Assembly (NCBI RefSeq): GCF_028882255.1
Contig: NZ_JARBUY010000001.1
Span: 1,350,182-1,414,181 of the forward strand
DNA length: 64,000 nucleotides
Direction of reading: 5' to 3'
Source of the DNA: Maribacter polysaccharolyticus
GTDB lineage: Bacteria; Bacteroidota; Bacteroidia; Flavobacteriales; Flavobacteriaceae
Numbering within the stretch: position 1 is the stretch's first letter; each line of letters starts with the position of its first letter. Under the pieces are notes generated by a model. That model saw only the letters and a program-made list of their open reading frames with translations, ran no database searches and was not told the origin of the DNA. A program made the translations under genes and the position numbers. Of the stretch, positions 1-10,849 are shown one piece after another.

Positions 1-1128
1 GGTAATGGCCGATTGTTTTTCATCAAAATCCACATAAAGTCCATTCCCGACCTTATATAAGGTTGCTTTTTGCAAAGGTTGTCGATAGCGTATCCTTGCC
101 ATAACCTCCATGGTTTCCCCTTCCTGTAAAGCTAAATCCGTACGTATCCAATGCAACTCATCATTGGTAACGAACAAGGTCCTACGATATAATCCCGGAT
201 GTGATTTTCCTTGACCGGTATAGATGATATTCGCATCCACATCGGTTTCTATGACATACAATGGCTCTTTAGTGCCCCCAACATCCAAACCTTTTCGTTG
301 GCCTTTGGTAAAATAATGCGCTCCTTGGTGTTCCCCAACGGTCTTACCGTCTTTAGCCGAATAAATAGGCTTTTTTGAATAAAACGCCAATTCATCTTCC
401 TTTTTCGTAAACTCCGGAATCCTTTCCATATAAGGCCCCGCCGATGCATCGACTTCAACGATCACCCCCTTTTTGGGCTTTAATTTCTGCTGAAGAAATT
501 CGGGCAACCTTACCTTACCGATAAAGCAAAGCCCTTGGGAATCTTTTTTATCGGCCGTGATCAAGTCATTGTCCGCAGCGATGCGTCGAACTTCCGGTTT
601 TGTGAGTTCCCCGATCGGAAATAGTGTTCTAGACAACTGTTCTTGGGAAAGTTGGCATAAAAAATAGGATTGGTCCTTATTCCCATCAATACCCGACAAA
701 AGCCGAAAGGTTTCCTTTCCATTCCCATCCATGAAGGAATCTTTACGACAGTAATGCCCTGTCGCAACATAATCGGCCCCCAATTCGATCGCGATCTTCA
801 TAAACACATCGAACTTTATTTCGCGATTACACAATACATCAGGGTTTGGGGTCCGCCCTTTTTCGTATTCATCGAACATATAATCCACGATACGTTCCTT
901 GTACTCCTCACTCAAATCTACCGTTTGGAACGGAATTCCCAATTTATCGGCAACGATCATGGCATCATTACTATCTTCCAACCAAGGACATTCTTCTGAA
1001 ATGGTCACGGAATCATCGTGCCAATTTTTCATAAAAAGGCCTATGACATCATATCCCTGTTCTTTCAATAGATATGCGGCCACACTCGAATCAACGCCTC
1101 CCGAAAGTCCTATAACTACTTTGTCCAT
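1..1128 (-). CDS. mnmA: tRNA-specific 2-thiouridylase MnmA (3' end cut by window)
   Basis: Makes the 2-thio group of s2U34 in tRNAs for Lys, Glu and Gln, using ATP and sulfur from a relay. The N-terminus [17 protein letters not shown] carries the PP-loop SGGVDSS. The motif [10 protein letters not shown] places the first catalytic cysteine at residue 100, and GLCFIGK places the second near residue 202, as expected for MnmA. The frame stays open to base 1; the last visible residues ([11 protein letters not shown]) match the usual end of the family, so only about 20 residues should be missing. Start is the ATG at 1126-1128. It is transcribed away from the fasciclin gene. Confidence 0.95.
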   Translation of the reverse strand, partial: MDKVVIGLSGGVDSSVAAYLLKEQGYDVIGLFMKNWHDDSVTISEECPWLEDSNDAMIVADKLGIPFQTVDLSEEYKERIVDYMFDEYEKGRTPNPDVLCNREIKFDVFMKIAIELGADYVATGHYCRKDSFMDGNGKETFRLLSGIDGNKDQSYFLCQLSQEQLSRTLFPIGELTKPEVRRIAADNDLITADKKDSQGLCFIGKVRLPEFLQQKLKPKKGVIVEVDASAGPYMERIPEFTKKEDELAFYSKKPIYSAKDGKTVGEHQGAHYFTKGQRKGLDVGGTKEPLYVIETDVDANIIYTGQGKSHPGLYRRTLFVTNDELHWIRTDLALQEGETMEVMARIRYRQPLQKATLYKVGNGLYVDFDEKQSAIT

Positions 1129-1146
1129 ATTTTTTTAAAAAGAGTA

Positions 1147-1162
1147 CAAAAATACAAAATTA
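1147..1162 (-). promoter_or_regulatory. Tandem -7 boxes upstream of mnmA
   Basis: Read on the minus strand, two abutting exact matches to the Bacteroidota -7 box TAnnTTTG occur (TAATTTTG then TATTTTTG), 18 nt from the mnmA ATG. No TTTG is seen at the -33 position, so the call rests on the -7 boxes and location only. Confidence 0.4.
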
Positions 1163-1209
1163 GGTTATGGGATGGCATAGTTGGGCATCACCATCCCATT
1201 GATCCCATT

Positions 1210-1217
1210 TATTTTTG
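1210..1217 (+). promoter_or_regulatory. Possible -7 box for the fasciclin gene
   Basis: TATTTTTG matches the Bacteroidota -7 consensus exactly and lies 111 nt upstream of the fasciclin ATG. The rest of the leader is very AT-rich and holds no clear -33 element, so this may be a chance match. Confidence 0.3.
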
Positions 1218-1328
1218 TTAAACTTTTTCTAATTATAGTTAAACAAGAAGTAATCTTTCGTATAATTGTTTAATCTTTTATTGCATTTCCTAAACAAAAC
1301 AATTTTTAACCTTTAAAATCTACTAGAA

Positions 1329-3233
1329 ATGAAAACAAAATTCTTAAATCGATTTATGCTGTTGCTATTGGCAACATTTGTACTGGCCTGTTCCGATGAT
1401 GATGACAATGGTGTTGATCACAATGACGATCCCGACATGATTGAATTGAACATTGTGGAAACGGCCCAAGCTACGGAAAGTGTAAGCATTTTAGTTTCTG
1501 CCTTGGCAAAGGCCGATGAAAGTTCGTCAAATGATTTAATTTCAACGCTTAGTGATGAAACCACCGATTTTACGGTTTTAGCCCCTACCAACGATGCCTT
1601 TACCGATTTATTGGAACGTTTGGACGGTTTTGACTCGCTTGATGATTTCAACGACGAACAATTACAGGATCTTCTGGCTACTATTTTAACCTATCACGTG
1701 GTTGCAGGTGCCTCAGTTACCTCGGGAGACCTTTCCGAAGGTCAGGTCATTACTACGGTTCAGGGTGAGGATTTAATGGTCAGTTTGACCGGTGGGGTAT
1801 ATTTTACCGATGCAGCAGGGGAATCCGCGCAAGTTACTTTAGCCGATGTGGAAACCAATAATGGCGTGATCCATTTAATAGATAAGGTTCTTTTACCACA
1901 GGCAGCCATTGATGCCTTGGCCGATGTACTACTTTATTCCATTACCGATTTGGCGATTGCCACCCCAACTTTGAGCAATCTGGTTGCGGCCCTTCAAGCG
2001 GCTGATGGTGACCTTCCTACGGTTTTGGCAGGCGACGGACCGTTTACGGTTTTTGCACCGACAGATGATGCTTTTGAAACCTTTTTATCCGATAATGGAT
2101 TTGCTAGTTTAAGTGATGTGCCGGTAGACGTATTGACGCAAGTACTTTTAAACCATGTTATCAGCGGGGCGAATTTCTCCACTGATTTAACGGCAGGTTA
2201 TATTTCCACCTTATCCACGGCAGGGGTAGATGGTAACAATTTGAGTATGTTGGTGGATCTTTCCAGTGGCGTTACCCTAAACGGAGTATCCTCGGTCTCA
2301 ACGGCTGATGTCAAAGCCTTGAACGGAGTGGTACATATCGTGGATGCCGTAATCGGTTTACCCAATATCGTTGACCATGCGGTGGCGAATTCGGATTTGA
2401 CCGAATTAGTAGGTGCCTTGACTGCTGAGGGGAATACCACCTTTACCGATTTATTGTCAGACAGTACTACTGATTTTACGGTATTTGCACCTGTTAATAC
2501 AGCCTTTACCGCATTTACCAATCCTAATTCCAATGCATTGGATGCCATATTATCGAACCATGTAATCGTTGGTACCGCGGCATTCTCTGCCAGCTTGACC
2601 AATTCCTATGTAACCACGGCCGCCACGAATTCCGATGGTGATGCCCTAAGTATGTATATCAATACCGATGATGGGGTTACCCTTAATGGAGGCAGTATGG
2701 TTGCTGCCGCCGATATCGTAGCGACCAATGGGGTCATACATGCCGTAGATGCCGTAATTGACCTACCGACCATCGTGACGTTCGCCGTTGCCGATCCCAC
2801 ATTCAGCACTTTGGTGACCGCATTGACAGAATTGACACCTGAAACGGATTTCGCCGGAATCCTATCGCGTTCGGAAGGAGGAAACACCGACGGGATAAAT
2901 CCCGATTTCACGGTTTTCGCACCCACAAATGATGCCTTTGCCGCCTTGGCCTCCATTCCGGAAGAAGATGTCTTGACCCAAGTGTTATTGCATCATGTAG
3001 TGGCCGGAGCCAATGTCCGTTCCACCGATTTAACCCAGGAGGGCGATACAATGGCCACAACGTTGGAGGGTGATAGTATGACGATAACACTTCCTGGAAC
3101 CGGTACGAATATAGCCGATGTAACCGATGGATCGGGAACTACCGGAATTGGCATTATCGCAGTGGACGTACAAGCCAACAACGGTGTGATCCACGTTTTG
3201 AACCAAGTAATGATACCGGATACCACGAATTAA
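1329..3233 (+). CDS. Surface lipoprotein with four fasciclin (FAS1) domains
   Basis: A 634-residue protein. The N-terminus has a lipoprotein signal ending in LAC, with Cys21 followed by an Asp-rich stretch (SDDDDNG) typical of exported Bacteroidota lipoproteins. Four FAS1 repeats follow at about residues 45-190, 200-345, 350-480 and 485-630. Each shows the TDFTVFAPTNDAF-like H1 motif, an HH/NHV segment, and ends in GVIHxxDxV. FAS1 domains mediate adhesion between cells or to matrix; the ligand is unknown here. It is monocistronic, with its own terminator. Most relatives carry one or two FAS1 domains, so four is on the long side. Confidence 0.93.
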   Translation: MKTKFLNRFMLLLLATFVLACSDDDDNGVDHNDDPDMIELNIVETAQATESVSILVSALAKADESSSNDLISTLSDETTDFTVLAPTNDAFTDLLERLDGFDSLDDFNDEQLQDLLATILTYHVVAGASVTSGDLSEGQVITTVQGEDLMVSLTGGVYFTDAAGESAQVTLADVETNNGVIHLIDKVLLPQAAIDALADVLLYSITDLAIATPTLSNLVAALQAADGDLPTVLAGDGPFTVFAPTDDAFETFLSDNGFASLSDVPVDVLTQVLLNHVISGANFSTDLTAGYISTLSTAGVDGNNLSMLVDLSSGVTLNGVSSVSTADVKALNGVVHIVDAVIGLPNIVDHAVANSDLTELVGALTAEGNTTFTDLLSDSTTDFTVFAPVNTAFTAFTNPNSNALDAILSNHVIVGTAAFSASLTNSYVTTAATNSDGDALSMYINTDDGVTLNGGSMVAAADIVATNGVIHAVDAVIDLPTIVTFAVADPTFSTLVTALTELTPETDFAGILSRSEGGNTDGINPDFTVFAPTNDAFAALASIPEEDVLTQVLLHHVVAGANVRSTDLTQEGDTMATTLEGDSMTITLPGTGTNIADVTDGSGTTGIGIIAVDVQANNGVIHVLNQVMIPDTTN

Positions 3234-3246
3234 TTTAACTTAAATA

Positions 3247-3279
3247 GGAAAAGTCGTCTTTATCGGCTTTTCCTTTTTT
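3247..3279 (+). terminator. Terminator of the fasciclin gene
   Basis: A 10-bp stem (GGAAAAGTCG with CGGCTTTTCC, one G-U pair) with a 7-nt loop is followed by six T residues, starting 13 nt after the stop codon. Confidence 0.75.
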
Positions 3280-3660
3280 GTATGCATGCAATACCTGAAC
3301 ATCCGGAAGCAGGAAGACCGCAAGGGAAACGAGAAAAAAATAACCGAAAGAAGGAGGCCAATACCTTTTCGAATATGGGCTATAATGGCTTTTGACCGAC
3401 ATCTTAAGGTATTCTATTATGTGATCGATGAATGGGTTATTTAAACTTCCATGATTAAAATCTGAAGCTGTTTCAGATTTGGACTTGGGAGTTTTTTTAT
3501 AGTCCCAATCCTTTATTCAGGAACGAACTGACGCGCTAACTACATTACACGCCCCGTTAGCATACAAAACCCCATACTTTACAACTTTTAATTCGGTAAT
3601 TCACTATGATCCCCCATCTTTATAATCCCAAATCTTACCAAACTAAACCAAGCTAATGCT
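3280..3660. other. Intergenic stretch without a recognised gene
   Basis: Between the fasciclin terminator and the yidC terminator no reading frame with coding character was seen on either strand. No RNA motif or repeat was recognised. Confidence 0.5.
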
Positions 3661-3694
3661 AAAAGCCCCGACTTCATGTCAGGGCTTTTTGTTT
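3661..3694. terminator. Hairpin terminator downstream of yidC
   Basis: AAAAGCCC pairs with GGGCTTTT and the stem continues through GAC/GTC around a TTCAT loop, with one mismatch. A-rich and T-rich flanks make it usable in both directions. It lies about 65 nt past the yidC stop. Confidence 0.65.
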
Positions 3695-3757
3695 TATATC
3701 CATTTGGTATTCATCGGAAACCAAAATCAGCAATCCGATCTATTACGTCTAAGACAC

Positions 3758-5617
3758 CTATCGCTTACCTGTCTTTTTCTGCTCTTCGGCCTGCTCCATC
3801 ATTTCGCGCATCCTACGCTGAAATTTATTCTCTTTCTTAGGCTTCTGTTTGTTCTCCTGGATTTGGGCATGGATCTTTTCATCATCCAAGATGAATTTCT
3901 TAATCACCAACATGATTCCTATGGTAATCAAGTTCGATACAAAATAGTACAAACTTAAACCACTGGCGTAGTTATTAAAGAAGAACAGCATCATGAAAGG
4001 CATTAAGTACATAATGAATTTCATATTGGGCATTCCTGGCTGCTGCGGCATATTCTGCCCAGTGGTCATCATCATATAAAAGAAGATGGCGATAGAGGCC
4101 AAAATCGGGAATAAACTAACATGATCCCCGTAAAAAGGAATTGAAAAACCTTCCGGGAACTGATAAATGGCATCAAATGAAGAAAGGTCATCTGCCCATA
4201 GGAATGATTTTTGGCGCAATGCGAAAGATGTAGGGAAAAACATGAACAAAGCATAGAATATGGGCATCTGTAAAAATGCGGGCACACAACCACTCATGGG
4301 ACTGACCCCTGCTTTGTTGTATAGCTTCATGGTCTCTTGCTGCTTTTTCATGGCATTATCCTTGTACTTCTCACCCAACTCCGTAATCTCCGGTTTCAAG
4401 ACCTTCATTTTGGCTTGGGACAGATAGGACTTATAGGTGACCGGTGACATGGCCAAACGAACCAAAATCGTCATGATCACAATGGCAATCCCATAAGGGA
4501 AGTACGTACTTAAAAAGGTATAGAATGGGGTGAACACATATCTATTGATCCAACCGAAAATACCCCAACCGAAAGGAATCGAATCCGCAAGGCCCAAATC
4601 CTTATAATGCTCGAGCACGTCAACATCGGTAGGACCGTAAAACCAGTGCATGTTTTGTGAAATTTCGCCCCCTTTCAACTCCAAAGGTACCTTGGATTCG
4701 TAAACCTTTGTAAAACCAAAGGTCCTACTTTCTTCCTCTACCAAATTCTTGGAAGACAATTCGGCGGTTTTGAAATTCTCTTTGGTAGCCAGGATCGAAC
4801 TGAAGAAATGTTGCCGGTACGATAACCATTTCACATCCTCTTCGGTTTCCTCATCATCACTACCTTCAGAAAGCTTACTTATTTTACCATCTTCATGGTT
4901 ATAAGTCAATCGTGTATACCTATTTTCATATTGGATACTTTTTGAATGGCGTATCCCTTTTAATTTCCATTCCAATTGAACCGGCTTACTGCTATTGATA
5001 ACTCCACTCAAGCCTTGGGAGCGGATCGTAAAGTCGACCAGATAATCATCGGGCTTCATTTCGTACCGGAATTCCAAAAATTTATCGGGTGCCACTTTGG
5101 CTTTCATGGAAAGGACTTGGTTTTCCCCATTTTTACCCATAGCGGGTTCAAAATAAAGATCCTTGGTGTTGAGGACCCGGTTATCTGATGTGGTAAAATC
5201 CAAACCAAAAGAAGCGTTACCATCCTTTACCAAATACACCGGTACGGAGTCATAGGTTACAAAATCCCTCATTTTGGCTTCGATAATCTGACCTCCTTTA
5301 TTGTCGATCTTAAGGGTAACCAGTTCATTCTCCAATGTGGTAACACCTTCTGTCGGGGTAGTAAAACCAAATGCACCTATGGCCCCTTTATAATTCGCAA
5401 TCGCCGTAGAATCCTGAAGATCAATGACATTCGAGCTTTCCTCTTCCGTTATTGATGGTGTTTCTTCCTTGGCTTGGGCCTCCACCTGTTCTTGTGCGGC
5501 TTTCTCCGCTTCAAGTTCTTCTGGAGTAGGTCTGTTTTGGTAAAACATAAAAATAAGTATCCCAAAAATCAGAACAAATCCTATTATAGAATTAATATCT
5601 AACTTCTTTTCTTCCAT
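3758..5617 (-). CDS. yidC: Membrane protein insertase YidC
   Basis: Inserts and folds inner-membrane proteins, alone or with SecYEG. The 619-residue protein has one N-terminal membrane helix (about 10-26), an acidic Glu/Ala-rich linker, and a large periplasmic beta domain (about 70-350) as in Gram-negative YidC. The conserved 60KD_IMP core has five membrane helices (about 365-590) including the ILVRLAMSP segment with its conserved hydrophilic Arg. The C-tail is Lys-rich (QKPKKENKFQRR), suited to ribosome contact. It lies downstream of pyrG in the same direction but with its own probable promoter. Length and domain order are normal. Confidence 0.97.
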   Translation of the reverse strand: MEEKKLDINSIIGFVLIFGILIFMFYQNRPTPEELEAEKAAQEQVEAQAKEETPSITEEESSNVIDLQDSTAIANYKGAIGAFGFTTPTEGVTTLENELVTLKIDNKGGQIIEAKMRDFVTYDSVPVYLVKDGNASFGLDFTTSDNRVLNTKDLYFEPAMGKNGENQVLSMKAKVAPDKFLEFRYEMKPDDYLVDFTIRSQGLSGVINSSKPVQLEWKLKGIRHSKSIQYENRYTRLTYNHEDGKISKLSEGSDDEETEEDVKWLSYRQHFFSSILATKENFKTAELSSKNLVEEESRTFGFTKVYESKVPLELKGGEISQNMHWFYGPTDVDVLEHYKDLGLADSIPFGWGIFGWINRYVFTPFYTFLSTYFPYGIAIVIMTILVRLAMSPVTYKSYLSQAKMKVLKPEITELGEKYKDNAMKKQQETMKLYNKAGVSPMSGCVPAFLQMPIFYALFMFFPTSFALRQKSFLWADDLSSFDAIYQFPEGFSIPFYGDHVSLFPILASIAIFFYMMMTTGQNMPQQPGMPNMKFIMYLMPFMMLFFFNNYASGLSLYYFVSNLITIGIMLVIKKFILDDEKIHAQIQENKQKPKKENKFQRRMREMMEQAEEQKKTGKR

Positions 5618-5703
5618 TTAATTATTTATCAATATTAAGTACTGCATTAAATTTTCGGCCCAACTTTCTATATTCCCAAGAGCCCAAAAAATTTATCAGT
5701 CTG

Positions 5704-5711
5704 CAAATATA
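5704..5711 (-). promoter_or_regulatory. -7 box for yidC
   Basis: TATATTTG on the minus strand is an exact TAnnTTTG match in the pyrG-yidC gap. It predicts a leader of about 80 nt and suggests yidC is not simply co-transcribed with pyrG. Confidence 0.42.
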
Positions 5712-5727
5712 TGCCCAAATAAGTAGA

Positions 5728-7428
<1,701 letters not shown>

Positions 7429-7665
7429 TTAGCGGGGAAATTCTTTTTGAATTTTACGGATAAGGGGTTCTAAACCATTGATTTTTATCTCCAGCATCGA
7501 TCGCAACAGAATCCCTAGCTTTCCTTCAGGAAAACCTTTTTGTTGAAACCACACCAAATAAGGCTCTGGCAGGTCTACCAAATAACGGTTTTTGAACTTT
7601 CCCATAGGCATTTTATAATGGGCCAATTCAATAAGTTGCTTATAATCGGGGCCAGCCTCCATCAT
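7429..7665 (-). CDS. DUF3820 family small protein
   Basis: A 78-residue protein with the family signature: HYKMPMGKFKNRYLVDLPEPYLVWFQQKGFP, then a Gly-Leu-rich helix. DUF3820 is a widespread small-protein family annotated in some bacteria as a quorum-sensing-regulated virulence factor, with no firm biochemical role. It has no signal peptide or membrane helix, so it should be cytosolic. Two in-frame ATG codons (7665 and 7662) can serve as start. It sits 27 nt before the pyrG promoter box and 65 nt after the DUF922 gene, so it may be a trailing gene of the guaA operon. Confidence 0.85.
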   Translation of the reverse strand: MMEAGPDYKQLIELAHYKMPMGKFKNRYLVDLPEPYLVWFQQKGFPEGKLGILLRSMLEIKINGLEPLIRKIQKEFPR

Positions 7666-7730
7666 TTAATATTTTCTAAAGTGGATATCGAATTTAAAGT
7701 ATTTTCTTAGGATACCGGTACCAATACCCC

Positions 7731-8258
7731 TCAATTTTGCAATGCTTCCTTTATGCGGGTGTTCCATAAGGCCTGTTGCACCTTATCCCTCGAAAAATCG
7801 GTTTCCCTATCGTATTGACCTTGATACGCTTCCAGTTCCTTCAGGATTTCACGATAGATCGTTTTAACTTCTTGCTTTATATTTTGGGTAAACGTGCTTT
7901 GGGCCAAACAAGCGCCCAATTTACGGGCATAGAGTTCGGAAATATCAAAATGGAGTTGTTCATGGCTTAGAATCGTTGAATCGCATAAATGGGGGCGGTA
8001 CCACGATTTATCGGGATAAAAATACGCCGAGACCTTAAAATCGACATTTAATTTACCGCTGGTATAGGAGGTGGAAAACCCGTAGGATATTCCGCTTGCC
8101 GTAACTGCTGCCGCCCTGTCATTTTGCGGGGCCCGACCTTTAAAGTCATCCCAGGATAGGCGATGATCTGGGCTCCATGCGATTTCAGGGTCTTCCTGGG
8201 CATGACCTAAGCCCATACCCACAAGGAACAACGGTAAAATATACTTTAAAGCACCCAA
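7731..8258 (-). CDS. DUF922 family secreted protein, putative zinc protease
   Basis: A 175-residue protein with an N-terminal signal peptide cut near GHAQ-ED. The SHEQLHFDISELYARKL segment holds an HExxH motif (His99, Glu100, His103), as in zinc metallopeptidases and typical of DUF922. The start is a TTG at 8256-8258, lying 13 nt inside the end of the osmC gene. The only early ATG (8216) would destroy the signal peptide, so TTG is preferred. It is the last gene of the operon that begins with guaA. Proteolytic activity is inferred from the motif only. Confidence 0.8.
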   Translation of the reverse strand: MGALKYILPLFLVGMGLGHAQEDPEIAWSPDHRLSWDDFKGRAPQNDRAAAVTASGISYGFSTSYTSGKLNVDFKVSAYFYPDKSWYRPHLCDSTILSHEQLHFDISELYARKLGACLAQSTFTQNIKQEVKTIYREILKELEAYQGQYDRETDFSRDKVQQALWNTRIKEALQN

Positions 8259-8650
8259 TTGAAGGAAATCACTTTCTCAATTTCAGGATTCAGGCTGTAA
8301 AGTACCGGACAGGTTCTGGCCGTATTTTCCAAAATTTTGCGATGCTTGTCGGATAGCGTTGAAGGCAATTTTAATTCCACTTCGATTTTACCGATCCTTC
8401 GGGGGTCGGTTGCCATATGTTTGGTTACCTCAGCCGTAGTATCGCCCAAATCGATTTCCAAATCCCGCGCTTTGATCCCCATCATGGTGATCATGCAACT
8501 GGCCAAACCCGTCGCAACGGTATCGGTGGGTGAAAAAGCCGCTCCCAACCCATTGTTATCAACGGGCGCATCGGTAATAAAAGCATCTCCAGATCGTTCG
8601 TGCTCACAAATTGTCCTTAGATTTCCCGTATAGGTTACTTTTGAGGTCAT
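8246..8650 (-). CDS. OsmC family protein
   Basis: A 134-residue OsmC/Ohr-fold protein, a group that reduces organic or lipid hydroperoxides using two cysteines. Here the cysteines appear as LASCMITMMGI near residue 52 and TARTCPVLYSL near residue 115, matching the OsmC arrangement. No signal peptide. It is separated from the upstream LysM gene by one base and overlaps the following DUF922 gene by 13 nt, so it is translated within the guaA operon. The exact substrate cannot be told from sequence. Confidence 0.92.
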   Translation of the reverse strand: MTSKVTYTGNLRTICEHERSGDAFITDAPVDNNGLGAAFSPTDTVATGLASCMITMMGIKARDLEIDLGDTTAEVTKHMATDPRRIGKIEVELKLPSTLSDKHRKILENTARTCPVLYSLNPEIEKVISFNWVL

Positions 8651-8651
8651 A

Positions 8652-10847
8652 CTATTTATTTGCTTGGATTACCCTTAGGCTATCGATAGCCATAATATAG
8701 GAGGCTTGGTTAAAATATCCGGAGTTTAAATCCTTTTCGTAAGAAAATTTATTCCCGGTATACTCCGTTTCCCCGATAATTTTGGAAACATCCATTAAAT
8801 CGTTTTTATAGGCCAGTTTCAAAAGTAGGTCATAGGTTAAATCAAAACCTCTTACCGCGTACCGATCCGGAACATCACCAAAACGTTTCGAATAACTCTT
8901 TACAAAAGCATTGTTTTCCACTTCACGATGTACCGAAGGATAAGTGAAATGAAGGTTCGATAAATGGGTACTGGAAATAATATCATTGTCGAACGCCTTG
9001 TTCTTGTTCGTCGTGAACATACGTACTTTGACCTTTTCCTCACTCGTTTCCGAATCCAGGAAAGAGCCCTCAAAAGCATTTAAGATGGAAACCACACTGG
9101 AGGTCAATTTAAAGTTCTCGGTTTCCACAAATACCCAATTTTCGACTTCTTCCGACAACAAGGATGCCAATTTATCCCTATTGATCCCAATATTTTCTTT
9201 TTCCTCTATGACCCCGAGTACTTTCGCGTTAGGGAATTTTCGTAAAATCAAGGCCTTGGCCTCTTTACTTTTTTCATCGGCGATGATGATGATGTTCTCA
9301 TTCGTTAACTTTTCTTCTACGAACGACAACATCCTTTCACGTAAAACCTCATCAGAGGTATACGAAAAATACACATTACCCAAACTCAGATCGCTATTGG
9401 CGGGTATTGGGGCAATTACGGGAACATTATAGGTCGAAGCCCGGACAGCAACTTCCTTCAGGGAAGGAAGATCCAATGGCCCCACGATCGCACTTACGTC
9501 GGCCAGGTTCTCCTTGAGCAGTATCTCTTTGGTCTTTGCAAGATCCAATTGATTGTCAAAGGTTTTTACATCGACCGAAACACCCAACTTCGCTACGGAA
9601 TCAATGGCCATTAAGGCCCCTGAATACAGCCCCAAGCTATACTTTAGACTATTTCTGCCTTCAATGGTTTCCTTTACCCCTTCCTTATCCTTTAAATCCA
9701 GACGATCCAAACGAAAGGGCAACAGGAACATCAATTTCGGACGGTTTAAGGTATTGATACTGTCCAACAGGTCGATTTTATCGAGAACCAAAGAATTCCG
9801 AACTTCAAAATTACCTGTATGGTCCTTGGGCAATTTCAATACCATCCCGGCTTTTAGCCCTTCTTTTAAATCCGGGTTCAACGCCAAAAGCTCTTTATAG
9901 GTAACCCCTAATTTACGGGTCAAGGAAAATTCGGTCTGTTTTGGTTTTACCTCGTAAAAGATATAATTATCGGTATTGACTTCCCCCGGGTCGATCTTCT
10001 GCACCGGAATTCGGATGACCATTCCCTCCTTTAATCCTCCCCGTTCCGCTATTTCAGGATTCAATCGAACGATTTCGTCCGATTTTACATTGAACTGTTT
10101 TTCCAAACGGTAAAAATTCATCTTTGGAGGAACGGTATAGGACTGGAACAACTGTGTTTCCTGATCTTCGATCGTACTTCCGGGAAGCTTAGGCATCCTC
10201 AACTCCTGACCACTGGCCAAATAATCCGTAGTCTTGGAAAGTCCGGGATTCAACACCACCATACTATCTATGGTAATACCAAACTTATTGGCAATACTCC
10301 ATCGTGTCTCTTTTGGAGCAACGGTATATATTTCAAAATCCTCCTCATTAAAAGTTGAACCCTCCTCGGGATCCACCCTTTTATACTTGGGTATTTTAAG
10401 CCGCATCCCTTTTTTGAGTTGGGAAGAGTACAATTCGGAATTGTATCGCTTTAAGTCATCCTCGGTAATATGATAACGCTGGGAAATTCCGTAGAGGGTT
10501 TCCCGTTTTCTAACTTTATGAACGGTAAAACCCATGGGTTTTTCCTGTACCGGTTCCGCTTTTTCAAAAAGGGCAACCGGTTTTTCCCCTTGAGGTCGTA
10601 CGGTATCCCCGGGAACCCCTGCCGCTATCGGAATCACCAAAATAGTATTCTCTTTAATAGCCTCACCCCGTTTTATTTCCTTATTATAGGTAAGGATCGT
10701 GTTCGGACTAACTTCGTATTGCTTGGAAATACCCTCCAATGTCTCCCCTTTTTTCACCGCATGTGTGGTAAATTTTTGAGCCATTGCCGATCCTCCCAAA
10801 AAGATAAAAAGAAGCAATACAATACTATTCTTGAAAAACTGATTCAT
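8652..10847 (-). CDS. Five-LysM protein fused to a type 1 periplasmic-binding domain
   Basis: About 731 residues. A signal peptide ending at AMAQ is followed by five LysM modules (roughly residues 25-70, 105-150, 165-215, 230-280, 290-335), each with a (Y/H)xVxxxET-like start and an IP end. LysM binds peptidoglycan. From about residue 375 (PKLMFLLPFRLDRLD) the chain matches the receptor/substrate-binding type 1 fold. I chose the ATG at 10845-10847, two nt after the guaA stop, over an upstream ATG inside guaA. No transporter genes are adjacent, so a role in amino-acid uptake is doubtful; a cell-wall role is more likely. Confidence 0.88.
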   Translation of the reverse strand: MNQFFKNSIVLLLFIFLGGSAMAQKFTTHAVKKGETLEGISKQYEVSPNTILTYNKEIKRGEAIKENTILVIPIAAGVPGDTVRPQGEKPVALFEKAEPVQEKPMGFTVHKVRKRETLYGISQRYHITEDDLKRYNSELYSSQLKKGMRLKIPKYKRVDPEEGSTFNEEDFEIYTVAPKETRWSIANKFGITIDSMVVLNPGLSKTTDYLASGQELRMPKLPGSTIEDQETQLFQSYTVPPKMNFYRLEKQFNVKSDEIVRLNPEIAERGGLKEGMVIRIPVQKIDPGEVNTDNYIFYEVKPKQTEFSLTRKLGVTYKELLALNPDLKEGLKAGMVLKLPKDHTGNFEVRNSLVLDKIDLLDSINTLNRPKLMFLLPFRLDRLDLKDKEGVKETIEGRNSLKYSLGLYSGALMAIDSVAKLGVSVDVKTFDNQLDLAKTKEILLKENLADVSAIVGPLDLPSLKEVAVRASTYNVPVIAPIPANSDLSLGNVYFSYTSDEVLRERMLSFVEEKLTNENIIIIADEKSKEAKALILRKFPNAKVLGVIEEKENIGINRDKLASLLSEEVENWVFVETENFKLTSSVVSILNAFEGSFLDSETSEEKVKVRMFTTNKNKAFDNDIISSTHLSNLHFTYPSVHREVENNAFVKSYSKRFGDVPDRYAVRGFDLTYDLLLKLAYKNDLMDVSKIIGETEYTGNKFSYEKDLNSGYFNQASYIMAIDSLRVIQANK

Positions 10848-10849
10848 AA

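Noticed and set aside
2198..2602. 134-codon frame on the minus strand inside the fasciclin gene
   Set aside because: It is antisense to a strongly conserved four-FAS1 gene, has no family match in its translation, and reflects the base pattern of the repeats.
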